Assembly: GCA_025331435.1 (NCBI GenBank)
Contig: JAIWNI010000004.1
Location: forward strand, 1-64,000
From: Choanephora cucurbitarum
Taxonomy: Eukaryota; Mucoromycota; Mucoromycetes; Mucorales; Choanephoraceae
DNA: 64,000 nucleotides
Reading direction: 5' to 3'
Shown: positions 37,330-49,535 of the stretch, in pieces
How positions within the stretch are numbered: position 1 is the first letter of the stretch
Layout of the letters: each line of letters opens with the position of its first letter
Program-made: the position numbers and the translations under genes
Notes under the pieces: model-generated
Told to the model about the DNA's origin: nothing
What the model saw: the letters and a program-made list of their open reading frames with translations, nothing else
Databases searched by the model: none

Positions 37330-40014
37330 CGATTTTCCCCCCTTTTAGCAAAAGGAAAAGAAAGAGAAGAAAAAAAGAAAAAAAAAGGGGGAGAAAGGCA
37401 CTAAATGAATACTTTTGCAACTCCTATTTTTATCGCAACATTTGAGTGTTTGTAACTTCGATTGGCGTGCTTTTGAAATCCAGTCATTCTCCCTGATCAA
37501 GTGTATTCACAATTCAGGCATAAATACCAATATTAGGAAACTTAAATGATTAGACCATTATAAGAAATTGAGCTATATTATCTGATGTGGAGCCATTCGA
37601 GTACAATTTATAGATATCAAAAGTCTCCTAGTATCAAGCTAAAAGAGGAAATATATTGAGTTGGTGTGTTCTCAGCACAGGTTGAAATCAAAGCAACCTT
37701 GTCAACATACATGGAAAGAGAAAGAGAGAGAGAGAGGTATGTAAAACCAAAAATGATATCTGACCTTAACTTGATTATCTTTAATTTTGTATTAATATTC
37801 ACATAAGTTGCTAGAAGCATTATAAAGACGGCTCTATAAGAGTAATTGGATTGCTTGATTGCAAAAGTCTTTACATGCAATATAGCTTATAGTATAGTTC
37901 TTCTTAAAACATTATACTCTTGAGCATTTCGAAATAATTATTTCTTTTTTTGCATATTGATTTTCAAATTCCATTGCTTTGCCTGTGTTGTTTATAAGTA
38001 GACCTTAAAGAGAAGCACTATGTGTAGCACTTGAAAAATAGAAATAACCACAACTTGACCAAAAAGCTCTGGACCTTAGATATTTTTTGTGTGCTCGAAT
38101 CTGAGATTTCCTTAAGAAGGAAATAACTTGAGTCTACGGAGTATGATTCTCTTTGATGAGTGACTCGTTATGTATTTTTTTCTTCTTTTATAAAGAAAAA
38201 AAATAACCTTTTTGAGCAAAATTCAGACACTTTGAGTCCGGCTGCTTTTGATCTAAGTGAAGTTTTCGGAATTATGTCTTTGATACATTTATTTTAGTAA
38301 TAAAGAAGAAAAAGAGAAACAAAAACACACAGCGTTTTAAGCAGGCATGTAATTTAGTATCATCAAGACACCTACAAGCATAATACAAGAGTTTTCTTCA
38401 AGAGATGATGAGAAAACTTGCAGCCACAATCACCTGAAGAACAGTGTGATGCCAATCAATCAAAACAATCTTACGATCTACATTTAAATAATGAGCATAG
38501 CAGACAGAGAAAAAGCCTCAAAGATATCTGATACTATGATTAGATCTATAAGGTGAAATAACAAAAGTAACTGAAGATGTACTCGCTCATTCGATATACT
38601 TTTCATATCTATTTATCTTGATGAGTTGTTCTCTTTTATCAATACCTCTTGGTCGTTGAAACAGTCATCTTTGGAACTCTTTACAAAAGCGAAGAAAAGG
38701 ATTTTTTGCTTTTGTACTGGCTCGTTTGGTATTACCACCACTGATGTCAGCTAATTCATGTTTACTTGGTACCTTGTCCTGGCTTGTTTTCAACAATCCT
38801 GAACGAGAAACAGACGAAGATGATACTAGATGAAAGATGGCAAAGAGATTATAGACAAACGGATGCTTTGTATCCTCCTTATAAATGCTAAGAGCTTTAA
38901 TACCAACATGTCAGCTTGAATCTCTCATGACAAATAATATGTGTAAGAAGAGATAGACAAAAAAAAGGAGAGAAAACTTAAGGTTTCTGTATGTAACTTC
39001 TGCTTGTAAATTTCCATAAAGCTGAGTAAAGTTGTCTCATAAAAAAAAAGAATTCATTTGATGAGGCAGATGTTACTCAGCAAGCAAGCAAGACTACTTC
39101 TAGTACATATAGGGCATAGCTACAATTTCCGATTGCTTTGATACGTCTAGCTCGTAGAAATTAAGGGGTTATATACTTAGTGTCTTGCGTTTTCGTTTCT
39201 CTTTTAGAGATCAACATAATTATACTTTAAGCATTTACTACAGCATTATGTATTGAACTATATTAAATCGAAATGAGCTATCTAGCTCTTCATAATATTA
39301 AAGTATAGTTCTATCGCATACTGATATCAAACGTGTTATAGAATAGCAATGTTTCGCCAGAACTTCAACTTTCACTTTTACTCTAGCACTGAACAAAATT
39401 AATCTGCTGATATTTTATATTCAAATTTTTAATAGACCTAGAAAGTCTTGATTATGTATACATATTCCTGAGCAAACATTCTTCTAACACTTTTTTTTGC
39501 TACATGTGGACAACAGTCTTATTAAGTATTTCGAAAAAGAAAACCTCCCATTGATCGAGTTTTCTATCCTATAGCAAATGAAATCACACAAACGTACAAC
39601 AACATCAGTTGTGAATACAAAGTTAATATAAACACAATTAATCATGTATCAAACCAGGACAAAGTTGTAGGCTAGCAATTGCATCCTGCTTGCTTCTTGA
39701 TGTTTTTGCCTTTACTTTGACTTTGTTTTCTTATTCTATCATACTCCAAGTGTTGTATATAGATGCATTTGAATGCACATACAAATGTCTCTATAAAATT
39801 ACAATAGACATCGTGATACCATGAAATGGTGTACACAAAAACGCCTATGCAACTCTGATTCGGAGATTCATTCTTTATATGGCCATTACCCATTTGTCTC
39901 AAAGGTTATACAAGAAAACAAGTACAGTGATACCTCATATAAATAAGGTGTCTTTTGTTCTTTAGTTTTTTTCCTTTCATCCTTTTTCCTTTAGATATAT
40001 ACTCCCATATAGAC
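37330..40014. other. 2.7-kb region with no supported gene
   Basis: AT-rich sequence with only short frames on both strands and no convincing splice chains. A GA microsatellite lies at about 37708-37736. It may hold long 5' regulatory sequence for the kelch gene, a non-coding RNA or decayed DNA; nothing selects among these. Confidence 0.45.
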
Positions 40015-42165
40015 ATGGTATCTCTAATACCTAACTCGAGCAACAGTAGAGCATTTCCTCGACAGTCTATTGCTGATCTTACTACAGAAATCAAGCCAAC
40101 CAAAGGTGATATACCACCACCTTTAGTTGGCACAACGACTACGACCATTGGCGACAAATTGTACGTTTTTGGTGGACGTGTTGCATCTACAAGGCAACTA
40201 ACGAACAATCTGTATACACTCAACTTGAAAACCTTTCAATGGACTCGTCATATTGTATCACCCGATTCTGCAGCCCCTCCAGCTCCTCGTTATTTTCATT
40301 CAGCCAGTGCATACAGAGATAGATATATAGTAGTGTTTGGAGGGATGGCCAACGAAGTAAATAGGGGGCAACGACATACTATGGCTATTGAAGAGAAACT
40401 TTGTGCCCTCGATGATGTTTCTATATTTGATCTTGAAACAATGGTTTGGCTTCAAATTACTATTCCGCCAAGCATTTTTACACCTCGGGCCCGATATGCA
40501 CATTTAGCTACTGTTTGGGATGAGCACAAGTTAATTATAATAGGCGGGCAGGATATTGCAAACCAGCATCTACAGGAGATCAGCATTTTTGATCTTTGTA
40601 ACAAAACTTGGATTTATAGTGGGCCTGTCAATGCGTCTTTTGATACTTATCGTGCAGCTGCTTTTTGTCCCACCATAAATAATAATGCATCAACACACAA
40701 TGGCAAATCAGCTTCTCCATTTTGGTGCAAATCAAATAAATCAACAGAAGTAACAGATGATGACGAATACAGCCTACAGGAAACATCGCCAGTGTGCCTC
40801 TACTCAAACTACAATTTTAACGATCTTAACCGAGAGCTTCAAAGCTTTTACCCTTCACAACCATCTAATTCTACCGTGCTCAGTGATAATGCTTCAGAAA
40901 TGAATGGAGCTAACTTGCCGCCTGGGCTTCGTTTTCCTACCGGTTGTTTGATGGGATACTACTTTGTTATTTCAGGCACCTATCTAAGCTCAACACAAAA
41001 GGGCTTCCAAGTTTGGGCATTGAATCTTACCGATCTGAGCTGGTCTCACATAGATACTGGGAGTATGATGTCAAGTGGCTCTTGGAATAGAGGCCTATTG
41101 TCAAATCAAAAGTACTATATCCTTGGTCACAGCCGACGTGATTTAAAAGACGATTATAGCTACCGCCGTATCAATTTTGATCATGTTGCTGTTGTTGATC
41201 TAGAGGCGTTTGGTATATATTCTTCGCCGCCCCTCACCTGCTCTGTTACTGCACAAGAACTCGGACTATCTATGCTAAACGAAAAAGCACTGTCTGATTT
41301 GACCATCTGGACTACAGATCAACAATCTCTTTCTGCTAACTCAGTCATTTTAGCTGAGCGTTGGCCTAATTTCGCTCAATTACTAAAGGAGCAAGACAGT
41401 ACACAATCTAAACATGCAAACCCTAAAGACAAGAAAAACCTCCTTTTTCCTGAAACGTATTCAGTTACGCTTGCATTCCTACAGTATCTCTACACAGACA
41501 ATTTAATTACCGCTCAACAGCATCAACCACAGATTCTATCACGACTTTTGGTTTTAGCAGACATGTATCGCCTTGAGAGACTTCGACAGCTGTCAAAATA
41601 TGCACTTCATCAATTACTGACCATATCTACTGCTAGTATGGTCTATGAGACTGCCGCGCTCACTTTTCAAAGTGCACTTCAGATCAGAGCATTGCGAATT
41701 ATGATCAATGCAAAACGTATGCTATCACATCAGCAGCAGTATATAGGAAAAGATGCATCGACAGTTGCTGGATCTATTACTGGACAATCGATCTCATTAT
41801 CTTATAGTGGCTCTCATTCGTCAGGTGAGCCTGCTACTCCTGTGTACCAACACGATTGGCCCGGTCCAATGACACCCTCAAGTTCTACTTCTACATCGGC
41901 AAGCAACTCTTTTACAGGAAGTATGATTTACTCTACAGATGAGCCTGTACCCTCTCAGTCTTATTCATCAACATCCAGCTCTAGTTTGCGTCGCTTAGTT
42001 CAGCCTGTAATAGCATCTTATCAGAGCGAAAAAACTAACCAACGCTTTACACATTCTACTAGTAGTTCCCCAAAGTCTTCACCTTCAACACCCAAAAGCA
42101 AAGGATTTTTCTTTGATTTTAACTATCTTAGCTCAAGATCTTTATCTGGAGGCGCATCACATTAA
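40015..42165 (+). CDS. Kelch-repeat and BTB-domain protein (Ral2-like)
   Basis: An intronless 716-aa protein; the start was set at the first ATG in frame. Kelch repeats occupy the first half (IGDKLYVFGGRVASTRQ; RYIVVFGGMANE; HKLIIIGGQDI). After a low-complexity insert, a further kelch-like repeat region leads into a BTB/POZ domain (LSDLTIWTTDQQSLSANSVI ... PETYSVTLAFLQYLYTDNL) with BACK-like helices. The C-terminal 130 residues are Ser/Thr/Pro-rich. Fungal proteins of this order include S. pombe Ral2, a Ras-pathway activator affecting cell shape. Orthology is inferred from architecture. A Cul3 adaptor role is an alternative. Confidence 0.85.
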   Translation: MVSLIPNSSNSRAFPRQSIADLTTEIKPTKGDIPPPLVGTTTTTIGDKLYVFGGRVASTRQLTNNLYTLNLKTFQWTRHIVSPDSAAPPAPRYFHSASAYRDRYIVVFGGMANEVNRGQRHTMAIEEKLCALDDVSIFDLETMVWLQITIPPSIFTPRARYAHLATVWDEHKLIIIGGQDIANQHLQEISIFDLCNKTWIYSGPVNASFDTYRAAAFCPTINNNASTHNGKSASPFWCKSNKSTEVTDDDEYSLQETSPVCLYSNYNFNDLNRELQSFYPSQPSNSTVLSDNASEMNGANLPPGLRFPTGCLMGYYFVISGTYLSSTQKGFQVWALNLTDLSWSHIDTGSMMSSGSWNRGLLSNQKYYILGHSRRDLKDDYSYRRINFDHVAVVDLEAFGIYSSPPLTCSVTAQELGLSMLNEKALSDLTIWTTDQQSLSANSVILAERWPNFAQLLKEQDSTQSKHANPKDKKNLLFPETYSVTLAFLQYLYTDNLITAQQHQPQILSRLLVLADMYRLERLRQLSKYALHQLLTISTASMVYETAALTFQSALQIRALRIMINAKRMLSHQQQYIGKDASTVAGSITGQSISLSYSGSHSSGEPATPVYQHDWPGPMTPSSSTSTSASNSFTGSMIYSTDEPVPSQSYSSTSSSSLRRLVQPVIASYQSEKTNQRFTHSTSSSPKSSPSTPKSKGFFFDFNYLSSRSLSGGASH

Positions 42166-43134
42166 ATTGTTCATAACTCATTATACCAAAATGTAAACAA
42201 AATACATGCACACACACACACACACATATGCTTCTCTTATTTGTCAAATAAAGTTTCAAGATCATCATCCTAACTAATATTAACAAAGTATCCTGAATTC
42301 GAATTCAAACCACTGTATGGCAAAGTTCGAATAGAGTTTTGTCCGAATGATAATGTGTTGTCAATCAAGAAGCAACAATCTACTTCAATAGTTATATGTT
42401 GCTACTTTTGCTAGAAGCTTGAATCGAATAAACACAGCCTTCTGCAGGAGGAGTTTCATAGAACAATAATCTTAACTCGGGTTGAGTTTAGGCCGTAAAG
42501 CCATTAGTTTGTTGACTGAAGCTAACCTGTCTATGAACGTTCATTCAAAAAGCGTGCATCTAAATTTCGTTGAGATTCTGCAAATTTAAGGTTTCAACTT
42601 AGTATCACACCCTAAACTAAACAAAGCTTAAGTGCAAGTACTCGGAGTATTCACGGAATCGAACAAGTCAAGCTAACGCCGCTTCTAAATATATACAATG
42701 AAGAGAGAACAAAAGAAAAAGGAAAGTCTTTGTGCATGTTCCAAAGTTTCCCCTCAACTCCTTTTTTTATTGTTTGTTTCTCTACCGCTTTTTTTTTCGA
42801 GTCAAGAACCCAATGAAAAAAAAAAACAAAACAAAAAGCAAAAAGATCTTCATCAGAAGTCTGTCTAGAAACATAAAACTTACACTGTTTAGAGTCTAGT
42901 GCCTTTTTTTATGGCCTTGTTATAATGTTTTGTCAGCCACACAAAAACAAGTAAGCAAATCTGCACACTTCACGACGAAAACAGATAAATGAAAACAAGA
43001 GTAACGGGCATAAACAATGCAGTGTTGGGTAGTACTACTTTCTTGTCGAAAGAATATAAACCTGAAACTCTTTTAGTTCTCTCTTTCATTTCTACTTTAT
43101 TTCTAAAACAAAAAATAAGAGAGAGAGAGGAAAA
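42166..43134. other. Intergenic with a CA microsatellite
   Basis: A (CA)n run at 42209-42226 follows the kelch-BTB stop. The rest is AT-rich and carries the upstream region of the exchanger gene. No gene is seen. Confidence 0.45.
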
Positions 43135-44866
43135 ATGAGCAACGAAAATGCGCCATTGCTAGGACATCATGGATCCGATAACAAGATAACTTTTTGGTCT
43201 TCTTTAAGGGTTACTATATGCTCTTCCTATGTCAATTATCTTTTGATTTTTGTGCCAATCTCTATCTTCTTCTCAATAATTGAATCGTCTGCTACTGTGG
43301 TGTTTACGCTCAACTTCATCGCTATCATCCCTTTGGCTAAACTATTAGGTTTTGGTAAGTTGCATAAGCAATTAAACAGACATATGTTTGACACGTTTTC
43401 ATAAAAAGCTACCGAAGAAATCGCACTCAGATCAGGATCTACCATTGGTGCTTTGTTAAATGCTACGTTTGGTAATGCGGTTGAATTGATATTGGGTGTT
43501 ATTGCTTTAAAAGAAGGACTTATTCGCGTTGTTCAAGGTATGTGATTTTTGTTTGAAAGAACAACTTTTTCGCTTACATTGTAAGGTTAGCTTCTGTACT
43601 TGGCTCGATTCTATCCAATCTCTTACTTGTGAGTTATTATGTGCTTACTACGTGGCGTATGTGACTGACGTGTAGAGCTAATTGATAGGTTCTTGGCTTC
43701 TGTTTCTTCTTGGGCGGCTTGCATCGAACAGAACAAAAATTCAACGTTACTGGTATGTAAAGACGTATTGGTATATAAAAGACTTGGGTTGTCAATACTC
43801 TTTTTTCTTCTTCTTTTGTATATATGCTATGATCAGCCGCTCAAACATCATGCTCGCTTTTGGCTGTGACTACTTTGTCATTGTTGGTACCTGCTGCCTT
43901 TTCTGTTTCAACGCCTAACGAGGATACACAAGAAAGTATTTTGCAGTTGAGCCAGGGAGTCTCCATCGTTCTCTTGATAGTCTATGTTCTTTATTTATTC
44001 TTTCAGGTAACACTATACGCAAATTCAAAACAAAACAAACAATAACCTTCCCTTTTTTGTTCCAAATTAGCTCAAGACACATACGTTTCTGGTAACTAAT
44101 ATAGCTCTGTCCTTTTTGATTTCTGCTTGTAACATATTTATTTTTGAACATAGTATGAAGACGAGAATGATGAAGAAGAGGCTCCATCTACTTCACTTTC
44201 ATTTTCAATCATATCGTAATTATCGTTTTCAAAAGAACCAAAAAAAAGGACAGATCTAACAAATGAACATAGGCTGTCAGTCCTTGCATGCATTGTGTCT
44301 ATCCATGCTGAGTACCTGGTTGGCGCGTAAGATATACCATCAAGATCATATGAAACAGATTTACTAATCTTTGCATTGAATAGTATTGAAGGTGTTGTCA
44401 AGAGTTGGGGGATTAATGAAACCTTTGTAGGTATTATTTTGTTGCCAATTGTCGGAAAGTAAGTATGTTGACTAGAAGTATGAGCAGTAAGGTTAACATG
44501 CATGCTAGTGCTGCTGAGCATGTGAGTGCTGTCACATTTGCTATGAAGGACAAGATGAACTTGTGTATCGGTATTGCTATCTCTTCCTCATTACAAATTG
44601 GTTTGTTAGTTACACCAGTTCTTGTAATTGCTGGCTGGGCCATCAATCAGCCTATGAGTCTTTTCTTTGAAGATTTTGAAACAGTCATCTTGTTTGCTAG
44701 TGTCTTGATTGTAAACTATTTGATTCAGGATGGCCGTTCTAACTGGCTTGAAGGCATCTTGTTATTGGTAAGTCAAGCATTCATCTGGAATTAATTGAAC
44801 TAACACATTCTATGGCAATAGTCTTGCTATGTAATCATTAGTATGGCATTTTATTTGTACCCATAA
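43135..44866 (+). CDS. Vacuolar Ca2+/H+ exchanger, CAX family
   Basis: Eleven exons (43135-43354, 43409-43537, 43591-43628, 43689-43752, 43837-44006, 44071-44091, 44154-44215, 44273-44326, 44384-44458, 44509-44767, 44822-44866) give 378 aa. Both ion-binding repeats are present: [15 protein letters not shown] in the first half and [14 protein letters not shown], created across a splice, in the second. An acidic loop ([12 protein letters not shown]) separates the halves, as in CAX proteins. About 11 membrane helices. It should load vacuoles with Ca2+ using the proton gradient, like yeast Vcx1. Exon 6 is only 21 nt. Confidence 0.93.
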
Positions 44867-45290
44867 GCTAAACAAAATAAAAATATCCATTTCGTTCTGT
44901 TATACGAGTATTTAATTGCGTTTATGCTATTCTATTTGTTATGGGCTTTTTGGTGTTTATTGATTCACTGTCAGTTTGAATTTGTTATAAATAAGAACTA
45001 AGAATCCTAACTCTTATGTATTTTTGCATTTCTAGGTCGCATTGACGTGATATAAACGAATTAAAAGTGAACAAATTGCTCTTTTACTTAGTAATGTTTC
45101 ATGTAGTTATATGTCATATCAAGCTGTTTTTTATGAAAAAAAAATCAACCTAAAGGGAGACTTTTGAGTTTTTGAAGCTAAAATCAGCTGAGGAATGAAC
45201 GAAAATTAGTTGAGGGCAGTTTATGAGTACAATATGTGGACGCTATAATTACAATGAAGTTATTTTCAGTCATGAAAACAAAAGATGGAC
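44867..45290. other. Intergenic
   Basis: 424 bp between convergent genes; AT-rich, and no open frame or RNA gene is recognised. Confidence 0.4.
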
Positions 45291-45774
45291 TCAAATACTA
45301 TAGCAATGTAAGAAGTTCAGAGCAATACAGAGATTATATAATACGATGCTCCTTGGAGTGCACTTTTGCTGAATGAATAGAATTTGAGCCTGTAAGTAAA
45401 ATTCTTCTCCAGAAGATAGCAGTAATAGCGTTATCATTTGAATGTTTTTATCTTCTGAATAAGGTAACACATCTGTTATTTTGCCAATAATGAAAACATC
45501 TTTTAATATATGATAAGGTGTATATGAACCAGTGATTGCATCATTCTGTATATAGTTAACAGTAAAAAATACAGAGTTGCTAGCATGTCCTTTTAAAAGC
45601 AAGCGTATAAAAGGCAGCTGTCAATATATTCACTAAATAAATTGCAATGTACATACCATTGCTTGTGAATAAGCAACTCAAATCTACATTTCCAAATGCA
45701 GTTCTTCCATTACAGTCTTTGTTTACAAACTGGTAACTTTCGAACACTAAGCCTGGAACAAATACGTCAAACAA
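45291..45774 (-). CDS. Two-exon hypothetical protein
   Basis: Two open frames join in phase through a 58-nt intron (GTATGT donor near 45652, AAAAG acceptor) to give about 140 aa: MFDVFVPGLVFESYQFVNKD..., then GHASNSVFFTVNYIQNDAI... There are no recognisable domains, membrane segments or homologues I can name. The in-frame splice and lack of stops favour a real gene, but without transcripts it may be spurious or a decayed fragment. Confidence 0.35.
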
Positions 45775-45874
45775 TCTGACAACTAATTTAGTCTTCCCTA
45801 TGATGTCCTCCTTTGGCTTTATCTGTCCTTTTTAGCATGGCACCATCGTATAGCCTCCCTTTTAGTTTGAGCTC

Positions 45875-45886
45875 TATATAAAAAAA
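45875..45886 (+). promoter_or_regulatory. TATA-like box
   Basis: TATATAAAAAAA lies about 160 bp before the start codon of the next plus-strand gene, followed by a pyrimidine-rich leader to 46045. The position is plausible for a core promoter. Confidence 0.4.
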
Positions 45887-46047
45887 GGTAAAAACCCCAA
45901 TTCTCACATTTCAAGATTACATGTTCATAAAGTAGTACAAATAACTTAAAAGTGAATCGAGTTACTTTTGTGTCCAGTAACATTTAGCCAGTTTTCTTTA
46001 TTTCTTTCTCTTTTCTTCTTCTTTTTCTTCTTCTTTTTTTCTCGAAA

Positions 46048-47196
46048 ATGACGCTTCATCCTCGAAAAAGTCAACGTGTTTATAGATCTCCTTCCAATCC
46101 AAATGATCCAAGTCCTTATGCAAAATGCGCATCGTCAACAGCTGAAGAGAATCGTTTAATGGAAATTGATGCTGAAGACAAAGAGGCAGGCACTATTTTG
46201 ATGGCCCTAGCGCAACATGCCAGTAGAATTCGAAGTCATTCAGCACTAGACACAATTGAAGAAAAAGTAACCAACTTTTTAAATGTCGCACAAAATCTTA
46301 TTTCATTATGCATTTTTATGTAGCCAACAAAAAGCCGTTCTATGTCGATTCGCAACTTATTAGGTTTGCTTAGAGCATTGTTAAAATAAAAAGCGTGGTG
46401 TTTGTTTACTCTTTTTTTTTTCTTAGATGACAAGAATTTACCTCAACCATCAGGTGTAAGTTGCTTTATAGAGATATACATCGTCAGTTGATGAAACACA
46501 ATTACTATATTAAACAATTTCTTAGCTTGTTTCACCTTATCGCTCGCTCTCAAGTGGTTCAAGACCCTTTTATGAATCAAGGCGGCAGAATAGTTTAAAG
46601 AAGGGAATCAAAAGTAAGCCAATCCATCTACGTTTTAATGCGAGAAGATTTTAATGAATCAATAACGTCTTACTTAGTTTGTCTTGCACAAAGGAATGCA
46701 TATATAAATGAGAAGATAGATGAAGAAAAGAAATCGCTCACGTTTTGTCGTCGAAACAATGGTAAGGAAATACAATCAAAATAGAATACACTTAAATAAT
46801 GACGACAAAAAACAAGAATCATCAAGTGTCCCTTTTAGGCATCCAGATAATGCAAAATACGTTGTAAAAAAAAATACCGTCAAAACCATTAGAAGAAGCA
46901 CTTTGCACATTCATATTAGTTACCGAATCTATGCACATGCAACCTCATCTAACAGCCTGATATCTAAAGTAACTATTCAATAAAGCCAAACAAAAAAAGC
47001 TTTTATGTTTATGAAAACTCATATATATATATATACATAGTCTAGATGTTCAGAAACATCAAAAAATGAATTTGCTGGGTCTCAACATCTTTATGAGCAA
47101 AATCGATCTGCATTTTCATCTACTTATCGAACGCCAATTTATGGTACCAGTAGAGCAGAGCCTAAATCCATTACATCTTCTCGGCAACACTTGTAG
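46048..47196 (+). CDS. Seven-exon basic protein, unknown
   Basis: Exons 46048-46266, 46324-46363, 46427-46455, 46526-46613, 46678-46761, 46847-46968 and 47041-47196 sum to 245 aa in one frame. The N-terminus is Ser/Pro-rich with an acidic patch (MEIDAEDKEAGTILMALAQH), whose AGTILMAL helix resembles short interaction motifs of fungal transcription regulators. The remainder is Ser/Arg-rich (SRSMSIRNLL; SPYRSLSSGSRPFYESRR) and probably disordered, with many potential phosphorylation sites. I do not recognise a family; a nuclear regulatory protein is only a guess. Later splice choices are less sure than the first four exons. Confidence 0.6.
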
Positions 47197-49535
47197 AAAG
47201 TTGTAACTTCTATGTATACAACAATAAAAAAAATGAATACTAGAACAGTAGTTAATCATCTTTTTGTGTCATGTCTATTTTTCTTTGGTAATACTAATTT
47301 TTATTTGCAACCAAAAACAAGTTTTTACGTAAGCAATTCTCTCTAAGGCAAGTTAGGCTATTCAAATGATAATGACAACATATAACAGTTTTAACCCACA
47401 TGCAGACAGGGAGAGCTATTGTACTATAATGTAATTTTCTTTTTCTGTCTCCCTAAGAAGAAAGATTACAGTCATTTGCAGTTCAAACACGTTTAGTGTT
47501 AAAGTATAAGGAGCGACTTGAAAAAAGAAGGTACTATCAACCATGAATTAAACAATTCAAGCCGAACATCTTCAATCACTTTAAAACACGGCTTTGTATC
47601 TTGTTTTCTTTTCGGAACAGCTCAACATACATTACTTAGAGTAATTTGCGCCATTCACATGATTTGATGATTTCAATTGATCTTTCTATCTGAGAACGCT
47701 AGTTTGTATTTTCTTTCTCTTTTTGCTTTGTTAATAGTATTTTTTCCCCAAAAGAAAGAGAGGTATTTCAGATAAAGATTGAAAACCTTGTGTGAAACAG
47801 TTTGTCCAAGTAGCCGGTAGACATAGCTTTATTGCAAACTTTCTCTGCTTGAGTTGATCAAAATAGTCTTAATTATGAAAGGAATGTTTTGATTCTTTTG
47901 AAGCAATTCTATCAACTAAAAACAGGATCGAAATTGGTGTCAATCTCAAACACTGGTCGCTTTTAACTGATTGGCTTGAGCCATAATATGGCATGCAGAA
48001 AGTTCAAGTTCTTCAACAAAATTGCTGATATACACTTGCTTTGTTATAGTGTTTAGTACTTGAGTTACTGATGAAAACGTTTTGCTCTTGAAATGTTCAA
48101 GTTGCTCTTTATACGTGTAAATCGAACAACATGAAATATTTAAGCATTCTTTCGCTTGAAGTTCCACTGCTTGTATAATTTTCCAGATTTTTCTGGCGTT
48201 TTCTTTTCTTGGTAGCATTTAAATAGTAGCTTGCAAAAAGCCGAGTGCGTAGAAACGGTTATACTTGGCTTTCAAACCACTCTCCATAATTGGCTGACTC
48301 ATCGAACAAATCGAGTTCCACTTCACAATATCTTTAATAGCTTAGTGTTATGATTCTCCAAACAAGCAACAAAAGCTATTTCTTAAAATCCCATTTATTA
48401 GATGGGATGCTTGGAAACTAAATCATGGTATACTACCAGTGAGAGGGGAAGAAGAATCGATATTCAAGTTCGCACTTTTCAGCCTTAGAGAAGACTACGT
48501 AATCATGTACCAAATAAAACAGCTTGAAATGTAATGCCTGTTATTTTGTGTATCAAATTTACCAATGAGACTTATATAAGCTTTCGTACACTATGTGCTC
48601 TAGTTCAATAACTAACTTTAATTTGAAAAGCTAGGGATCTAGAATTTGTAGATCTATCTTCAGTTATCAAATTGTTCTTGGCATTGGTTAAGCTTTTAGT
48701 ATAAACACTAGCATGTACGGTTCTAATTGTTCCTTGAGGGTTTCTAACTGGAAGAAACTTGAAACTATCGAATTTTACTGTTCTATCCTCATACTATGAT
48801 TAAGTCATTGAGCAAGTATGGTTTTTAGGGCCTCTAAGCAAAACAAGATGTCACTCTCAACACCTAATGAACTGTTTTGCTTTGCTTTGCATCCTGCTTA
48901 AATCATTGTTGGCAGCATTTTCTTGCATTTTTGAGGCTGTAAAAGAATATTCTTACTTCGTTAAAGTCTCTTTCTCAACTGCAGTGTGCGTAAGTAGTAT
49001 TGGTGCTTGAATTTGACTTATGAAGCTGTCAAAAAAAAAACGGGCGAAGGTACAGATAAAGTAGCCATCAAGTGAGCTTCCCTTTTGTAGAGAAAAAGTT
49101 AAACGCTTGGTAGTACGAATAACACAAAAATGCTGGTTAAAACATATAACCGTGACCCTTTCAAAAAGAAAATTCATAGACTAAATAAGTCTATTGCATA
49201 TAGTCCTATCCAAGGAACAAGCCTCCAAAAGAGGATAGGCATTCGAACTTTGTTAAATACTATTAAAGCAAACTTCAAACAGTAGCAGAATGTGAGAGTT
49301 TAGTCGTCTTAAATGTGGAAAAAAAACGAAATTGCCCGAGTTTCAACTCAAAAAGTTGATCAGCCAATCGATGGCTGTCCAAGAGAAAGAAAGCCAATCA
49401 TATCTATCTTTTTCTATCCCCGGTTTTGCTTGGCATTGACGTATCGATTAAGTTAAGTTGAGCTCATAAAACGAACGTTTTTCTATCTACTTCAGATTTT
49501 CTTCTCTTCTTTCATCTTTCTTACTGTTTAACACT
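47197..49535. other. 2.3-kb region with no supported gene
   Basis: Only short frames occur. The longest, about 90 codons on the minus strand (47946-48218), has no splice partner that I trust and no recognised motif. Decayed repeat sequence is possible. Confidence 0.4.

Noticed and set aside
47946..48218. 90-codon minus-strand frame
   Set aside because: It looks helical but is isolated, with no promoter-like leader and no splice partner.
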